From Citrus sinensis (taxonomy: Eukaryota; Streptophyta; Magnoliopsida; Sapindales; Rutaceae), in assembly GCF_022201045.2 (NCBI RefSeq), contig NC_068557.1, forward strand, positions 620,001 to 684,000: 64,000 bases of DNA, in the 5' to 3' direction. Below are positions 57,935 through 64,000 of this stretch, in pieces; within the stretch, counting starts at the first letter, position 1, and each line of letters starts with the position of its first letter. The notes under the pieces are model-generated. The model was not told the origin of the DNA, ran no database searches, and worked only from the letters and a program-made list of their open reading frames with translations. The translations under genes were made by a program, and so were the position numbers.

Positions 57935-60900
57935 ATGGAAACCCTGAATTTCCCACACGAAACCCAAGTTTTCAAATCCGCTGCCGTTTCAAGGCTCCTG
58001 CTTTTAGCGCTAATAGTACTCTGGCGAGCTCTCTTAAGCCCCTACGACACCTCCGCTCCGTTAAACCCCAATTGCCTCGTCGATCCCCACCAACAACAAC
58101 ACTCGCCTAACAGTTCGATCGGTTCCAGAATCGAAAGTAGCATCGTTTGGGACAGCGTCTACTTCGTCCGTATCGCTCAATGCGGGTACGAGTACGAGCA
58201 GTCTTACGCTTTCCTCCCCCTCCTTCCCGCTTTCACTCACCTGTTATCTCGCTCAGGTAAAAGTAAAACGATGCATTTGGATTCATTCCATTTTGTTCAG
58301 GAACTTGTTTATATGGGTTTGGTGTTTTCTTGCAGTTCTAGCGCCGTTGATTGGCGTTATTGGGTATAGGGCTGTGTTGGGATTGGCTGGTTATATTGTC
58401 AGCAATGTAGCTTTCTTGTTTGCTGCGGTTTATTTTTACAGGTGATTTGTTGAAATTTGAGAACTGGGTTCTGTTTAGAATACGTGATTGGTGAGTTTTT
58501 TTGTATTTGTTGATTGGTTCTAACAGGCTATCGGTTATGATCTTGAAAGACCCTGATGCAGCTTTGTGCGCTTCACTGTTGTTTTGCTTCAATCCGGCTT
58601 CCATCTTTTATACATCAATGTAATGCTCTTTCTGGTCAAAAAGGGAAAAAAAAAAGAAATAGATTGAATATGCTACAAAATGAATTGAACTGCAAAATTT
58701 GATTCTGTTTGCAAATGCAGATATTCAGAGAGTTTATATGCACTGTTTTCAGTTGGGGGATTGTACTACTTAATGTCTGGTGCATTAAACATTTCGGTTC
58801 TTTGGCTTGCTATCTCTGGTTGTGCAAGGTCTAATGGAGTGCTTAATGCCGGATATTTCTGTTTTCAGACTATGCATCAGGCTTATGATGCTTTATTCCT
58901 GAAGAAACGCCATTTTGTAAGTTTGTGATTCTTTATGATTGGCATGTTCTATTTTTCTTTACTGTTTCTGTTTAATAGTATGCAAAAGATGTGGGAAGAC
59001 AGGAGAAGCAATTGAATTGTATGCTGAATAAACTTTCATTTGAATAGGCTCAGGGTTATTAGAACCTATGCATTAGTCACCAGCAGTTCGCTTCCAACAA
59101 GCTTGGGTCATAGTTGTTGGGCATTCAAGGCTCTGAAATTTGTGTGCTTTGTAATTTCTTTTCTCTGTTGCAGTTGGCAATGTGGATTCTTGTTTGTGGA
59201 GCGTTGCGCTGCATATGCATCTTTGCTCCATTTATTTCTTTCCAAGTATATGGCTACTTCAATATGTGTCTTGGACGTTCTCCAGATGAAATGAGGCCTT
59301 GGTGCAAAGCAAAAGTACCATTACTGTACAATTTTATTCAAAGTCACTATTGGTAAATTCATCTTTACTATTTAATATGAATTTCTTACCACGTTGATTT
59401 CCTAATTACTTAAGCAGCGTCAATGGTACTAGGCCGAGGTTATAGTTTTGCAGTCATATTTACTTGCTCTTTGGATTTCTTGCTGGTACAGAGAGGTTAA
59501 TGCGTCTATACAATTTCTTCTCAACAATTACTTCAGAGCAATATTAAAGAAGTTCTTGTTTTTATATTACTGGAACATCATTAGTACCTTTTGTTCAATA
59601 ATTGAATAAGGAGCATCGCTGATTAGCATTTTTTTGATGAAGTGGAAGTGACTTTGATTTAAAATAGAATCAGCGCTATTGTCTGTTCTGTGTCCGGAGA
59701 TTTTCATTTCTATGTAGGAGATGCTCTTTGGTAAGCTATGTATGAAAAAGGTGAATATGCTAGTATATTTCTAATTTACATTGTAGTTTCTTTCAATGCC
59801 AGGGGAGTGGGTTTCTTGAGGTACTTCCAATTCAAACAGTTGCCAAACTTTCTTCTTGCGTCACCAATGTTAACCCTGGCACTTTGCTCTATTATCCATT
59901 ATGTGAAGTCACAGCCCGAGCTTGTTTACTCCTTAGGTTTTCGAGCTTCCAATGAGGGAAAAGAGTATGCTCCTGTGTTTTTTTCTTCAGGCGCAGCCCC
60001 AAAATCAAATAGTGCCCCTGTTGCAGAGAAACCCCTTTCAAAAATACACGGTATTACTTTTAAACATGTGTTGATTTGATAGTTGCTAGGTTATCCACTT
60101 ACTGCTGTTTTCCGAAGTGCAATATAATTGGTGAAATCTTAAATTTAAACACTACAGTCCTAGATGATATTAGCTTGACTGGTGTTTTTCCAATGGCTTA
60201 CATTCAAATTTGAGAGGGGCAATAATTTAGCCAGCTTAATTTAATATTGTGTTTATTAATTGTGACTTGTTATTAGTGCATTATGCTTGCTATGTGGTAC
60301 TTATCTATAGTGTTGTGAAATTTGTCTGCATGCGACAGAGATATGAAAAGTATTTTTCTTGTTCAGTTCATGTCTTAATTTTTCCCCATCTACTGCAATA
60401 TAAAGAAAACTATTGCAATTATTCGTTTGTTTTGAGACAGGTACTCAAAATTTGAGGCTGAGGAAGCAAATGCAAAAAGGAGGGAATCCTGCTCTGGTTC
60501 CAGTTGACTGTGGATCGACAATGAAGTCTGGATACTTGTCTCCTGCTGTCCTGCCTTTTATCTTTCACTTGGGTTTTATGGCAGCAACAGCCTTTTTTGT
60601 GATGCATGTCCAGGTTAGGGTCCTCCGTATTCTATTTCTATTTATCATCGTGTATAGGTGTTAGAGATACTGGCTCCACATGTTTGTAGATATGAAATTT
60701 TCTTTCACAATGATGACCAACTTGTCAAGTGAGGTGATCATTGTTCTAGTTTGCTGTTTATCTATTTCTCTTTCTTTACGAATGATGGTTAATACTCCGA
60801 TCTAGTCGGCTAAAGGCGGTTACCATGCATCACTATTTCTGATGTTTCACCACTGACACTTTGACAGGTTTCAACTCGGTTCTTATCTGCTAGTCCTCCT

Positions 60901-61035
60901 CTTTACTGGTTTGCTTCGTATTTAATAATGTCACCTGTTATGGATAAGAGATGGGGTTATTTGATCTGGACGTATTGCGCAGCCTACATCCTTATAGGCA
61001 GCTTGCTCTTTTCAAACTTCTACCCGTTCACTTGA
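57935..61035 (+). CDS. GPI mannosyltransferase 2 (PIG-V)
   Basis: Eight exons: 57935-58256, 58336-58441, 58527-58619, 58721-58916, 59174-59352, 59803-60050, 60441-60613 and 60868-61035. They join to 1485 nt, 494 residues, all with GT-AG introns. The enzyme adds the second mannose to the GPI precursor in the ER lumen, from dolichol-phosphate mannose. The family hallmark near the N-terminus is present (SSIVWDSVYFVRIAQCGYEY then QSYAFLPLLP), with the conserved Trp-Asp expected at the active site. So are FCFNPASIFYTSIYSESLYA, ISGCARSNGVLNAGYF, RCICIFAPFISFQVYGY, and SHYWGVGFLRYFQFKQLPNF. Many hydrophobic helices span the protein. The end is FYPFT. The start is the in-frame ATG with the conserved METLNFPHETQVFKSA segment; an alternative frame from 57850 does not continue into exon 2. 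Confidence 0.94.
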
Positions 61036-62173
61036 TAAATCTTCTATCATGGCGTTTTATTGATATACCCATCTCGGAGCTTCTCTCAACCGAAGTTGTT
61101 GCAATTTTCCTCACCTCGAACTGGACTGCTTAAATTCTTCATTCTAATCATACAAAATTACAAAATCCACTCACTGGATGCCCCTGCAGTAATTCGAGTA
61201 AATCCGCAGCAAGAGATGATCGCTTCTGTCGTCAGTATCTATCATTTTTCTTTTAATCTTAGGCTGAACAGATTGGTGAACCATTTTTGCTATTCGAATT
61301 TTGTAGGCCCAGATAGTGCAGATTTGGCTATGAAAATTTTTGAGTTTATAAGAGTTGATGTAAGTAGTGTTCTTCTGTTAAGAAAATAAAAATTATATAA
61401 AATAAAAGGGTATATTTGATATCATGGTGATACAAAGTCCCACTCACATGTATGCTTTGGGGGAAAAAAGTTAAAAAAAATATTTTAAAGAGCATATTTA
61501 TTAAGAATGTTAACGTGATCTATGTATTGTATTACTCTAGTATTCCGAAAGATATTAAAACTATAATCAAATATTTAAAATCATAAATTCGTAATCTATC
61601 ATTATCTTATTTAGATGGTTATGTTGTTGAGCGGCCAGACTATCTGCGCCATAGAATAATCTGGATTGCCTTCAAAATCTAAATAATTGAAAGAAATTCT
61701 TTTTCAAAATACGCAGAAGATAGACTTCAACTCCTATAATGGGTGCTTCCAATTCTTGCGAATTATTTTATTTACTAGGTAATGCTATTAATTTCTCATT
61801 TTTAAATTCATATACATTTTGTACAAATTGATTAAAAAAATATACGATACAGGCCCAAAATTGTATCTACTTCTAAAGGCCCAGGTAAGAGGGGCCGAAA
61901 AATCTGGCCCAATTAAAACCCAAAACCCCCGCACATCAAATCCCGAAAGGCAGAAACCCCTGCCCTTCGTATGCAAAGATTTTAAAATAAAGTATCTCTG
62001 ACCTCATCAGTCCTCACTGTTCTCAAAACGCAGCGTTTCACTTCATCTCCTAATATTCACTTCATCATCTGAAACTCGGCTCCGTTCCTACTTCCTAGAT
62101 CATTTCAAAAACCCTAACTTCTCTCTTTCTTGTAATTTACCCTCTCAATTTGCTAAAATCTGATACAGCTAAC
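61036..62173. other. Spacer between PIG-V and the SF1-like gene
   Basis: It contains the PIG-V 3' UTR and, on the right, the promoter and leader of the next gene. The overlapping frames at 61788-62001 on opposite strands are not convincing. Confidence 0.55.
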
Positions 62174-63527
62174 ATGTCCTCTACAGCAGCGACGACGCCA
62201 TCTACAGTATCGAATGCGGGGCCCAAGATCTCGAAGTTCGCCGCAAAATCAGGGTTTGTGATACCGAAGAACAAGCTCTCGGGTTCTCTGGTTCCCGTTT
62301 TCAAAGGCGCGAAGAAGAACGATGCGATCAACGAAGAAGAAAAAGCTAGTAGTAATGATGACGGTAAGAAGGTTGTGAGGAAGACAAAATGGGGACCTGA
62401 TTTATCGCTAGATGCTTCTGTTAAAAGAGGACGAGCGTTGGCTTATCAGGTATGACGACGATGACGACTCTGTGTATATTTATCTGTTTGTAAGGCCCCG
62501 TTTGGGTGTTGAATATCGAACAGCCTTTTTTTTTTCCGCTTTAGGGAAGTGCTTCCTGAAAAAAAACTTTTTTCTTCAGCTAACTTTTAGGGTTTGGTGA
62601 GCAGAAAAAGAGAAAAAACGTATGCTTCTTGCTGGAAATGCAAAAAAACACAATTACTTTTTTAAAGAAGCACTCCCAGATGGGCCATAATAGCAATCAA
62701 TACCTAATTCCTTGTAGAAGTAGAAGGAGAGTTTTTGTAGTTTTGAAATAATATTTCCGACAACATGTAAACTGAAGGTTGTTTTGTGGAATGGCTTTTT
62801 TCAAATTTAATAGCAATCGATACCTAATATGTTAAGTTTGTTGGACTTTTCCCAATTTTTTTTTTTTTTAAATTATGGTGAAGTGTAGTGGGTTTGAGGC
62901 ATTAAGAGCCCCAATTTGTGGGAGGAATTTGTACATTGCTCAGCTGGTGGCAATTAAAGATTTCCCTTTTCCCATTGGGTGCTAAAATGTCGGTGTCTTC
63001 CGTGTGAATGGCTCACATGGAGGCTTCCCATTCCAGGTGCCACTAAGTGATATTACTGCCTTGGGCAGACTCGGGTGGATCAAATTGTGCAACAACTGGA
63101 ATCGGGAAGTCTAGAAGCTGAGGAAAATCAAGTCCCGGAGGTAGCTGCTCAGAATGCTGATCAGAAGTCTCCCAATCCTCAAGTTGACAGAGAGGTACAG
63201 TTACTATTGACATTGCATTCCTTGTTGATTGCTTTGATTGTTGGGTTCTCTCTATTTCCATCTTAAGAAATATTTGAGGTTCTGAGCACATTTGGTATTG
63301 TTTCTGAATGTAGAAGTTAGAATGTTTGGAACTTGAGAAGCAGGAAGTGATAGGTATTGTTAATGTTTTTTTCCTAGATTATTTTTACATTTCTTCTTTT
63401 CCCATATTATGTATGAACTGATTATGTTTTACGTGCATTTGCAGGTGAGATACTAAAGTTGAATCCAAGTTACAGAACACCACCAGATTATAAACCTTTA
63501 CTGAAAGAGGCTGTGGTTCCTATCCCT
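62174..63527 (+). CDS. SF1/BBP-like KH RNA-binding protein, 5' part
   Basis: Four exons are visible: 62174-62449, 63069-63194, 63314-63353 and 63445-63527, each with GT-AG borders and consistent phase. The last ends in ...VVPIP at a donor, so the gene continues past the window. The N-terminus is Ser/Thr/Ala-rich with SKFAAKSGFVIPKN and TKWGPDLSLDASVKRGRALA. A helical stretch follows (YQTRVDQIVQQLESGSLEAE), then KLECLELEKQEVIGEILKLN joined to PSYRTPPDYKPLL. The last part resembles the entry to the KH-QUA2 domain of branch-point binding protein SF1 (KNPAFKPPADYRPP in the animal and plant proteins). This suggests a nuclear RNA-binding protein, possibly acting in pre-mRNA splicing. The KH core itself (GYNFIGLILGP in relatives) would be in the next exon, outside the window. 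The exact family member is not certain. Confidence 0.75.
62494..62686. mobile_element. Probable MITE in intron 1 of the SF1-like gene
   Basis: The stretch begins GGCCCCGTTTGGGTG and ends CTCCCAGATGGGCC; the ends are imperfect inverted repeats with the GGCC-TTTGG look of common plant MITEs. The interior has internal palindromic parts (GAAGTGCTTCCTG / AGAAGCACTCCC). No convincing target-site duplication was found, so the superfamily is open. Confidence 0.5.
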
Positions 63528-64000
63528 GTAAGTTAGTGTAAATGCTTGAAACATTCCTTAATTGGTTTTTCATTTATCCTCTTATTAGACTCTAATTTCT
63601 CTGCTGCAAGAAGTGAGATGCTCAATTTTGTAATCAAGAAAATTCAACAACGAATTAAAAGATTACCAACCATTTTCTTTATCACAAAGTGTGGATTATG
63701 CCTTTTTCATGAATCTATCATTGCTTTTTTTTTTTTTTTTGTGTGTTGCTGGGGGGAGGGGGGTGGGGCCAGTTTTGAACTCAGGCTTGATAGTTGGGTC
63801 TGGGATGTCAGAAAGAGAAGGTGGGGAGGAGTAAAAGGCTGCTAAAGCTTCTTCATTTCCCGTCTTAATTGTCGTATGTCTGTGTGCCGATTAATCTTGA
63901 AAAACTGTAAAGCTGGAGATTTTAATCCAGATATTAGAATATACTTTCTGTTTGCGTCCCTGCTGAATTTCAGAGTCAGGACAATGTAAATATTTAAAGC
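63528..64000. other. Intron of the SF1-like gene, running off the window
   Basis: Follows the donor at 63528. It contains a T-run at 63726-63740 and a G-rich stretch at 63750-63768. An AG at about 63973 could be an acceptor, but the following bases reach a stop quickly (SQDNVNI) and do not match the expected KH sequence, so I do not call an exon. Confidence 0.5.

Overview
This is a stretch of plant nuclear genome, most likely from a woody core eudicot. The evidence is AT-rich intergenic DNA, GT-AG introns in nearly every recognisable gene, and several plant-specific families: a SAG12-type protease, a PSY3-type phytoene synthase, DUF538, DUF761 and a GPI-anchored lipid-transfer protein. The mobile elements are plant-type SINEs and MITE-like repeats. 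I cannot fix the species from the sequence alone. There are no operons; each gene is a separate transcription unit.

Left part (1-16 kb). This part is dominated by duplication and decay. It holds a 75-bp inverted repeat (32-386) and an unrecognised small helical protein frame with a frame break (2372-2801, minus). A tandem array of about 600-bp units follows (about 3.18-5.84 kb), each carrying a wrecked R2R3-MYB DNA-binding domain of the RAX type. A dead papain-like protease (8993-9846) lies next to its apparently intact SAG12-like sister (10942-12445). A six-exon PSY3-type phytoene synthase (14123-15901) has good splice sites but two frame breaks.

Middle part (16-36 kb). This part holds well-conserved housekeeping and regulatory genes. 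They are an 11-exon PP2A catalytic subunit (17034-22904, minus), a two-exon F-box/kelch gene of the SAGL1 type (29590-32439) and a seven-exon circularly permuted mitochondrial-type GTPase, DAR GTPase 2 (33796-36082). The 6.5-kb gap between PP2A and SAGL1 holds three SINE insertions, two of them with target-site duplications, and a long TA repeat.

Right part (36-64 kb). Three tandem DUF761 mini-protein genes (36610-42550, all minus) lie in a segmentally duplicated block. Two DUF538 genes (minus) flank a short intronless ORF derived from the C-terminal domain of the TFIIIB subunit BRF1. One DUF538 gene needs a 15-codon last exon 1.4 kb away. A badly eroded second PSY copy (51960-52440, minus) lies next to another SINE. 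Then come a complete three-exon LTPG gene (53745-54541, minus), an eight-exon PIG-V GPI mannosyltransferase (57935-61035) and the first four exons of an SF1/BBP-like KH RNA-binding protein that runs off the right edge.

I see no biochemical pathway linking the neighbours, although LTPG and PIG-V both concern GPI-anchored proteins. The most unusual features are the MYB-fragment array, the two decaying PSY copies, the DUF761 array with one damaged TATA box, and a paired, reading-frame-conserved 19-codon terminal exon of unknown identity within the DUF761 block.
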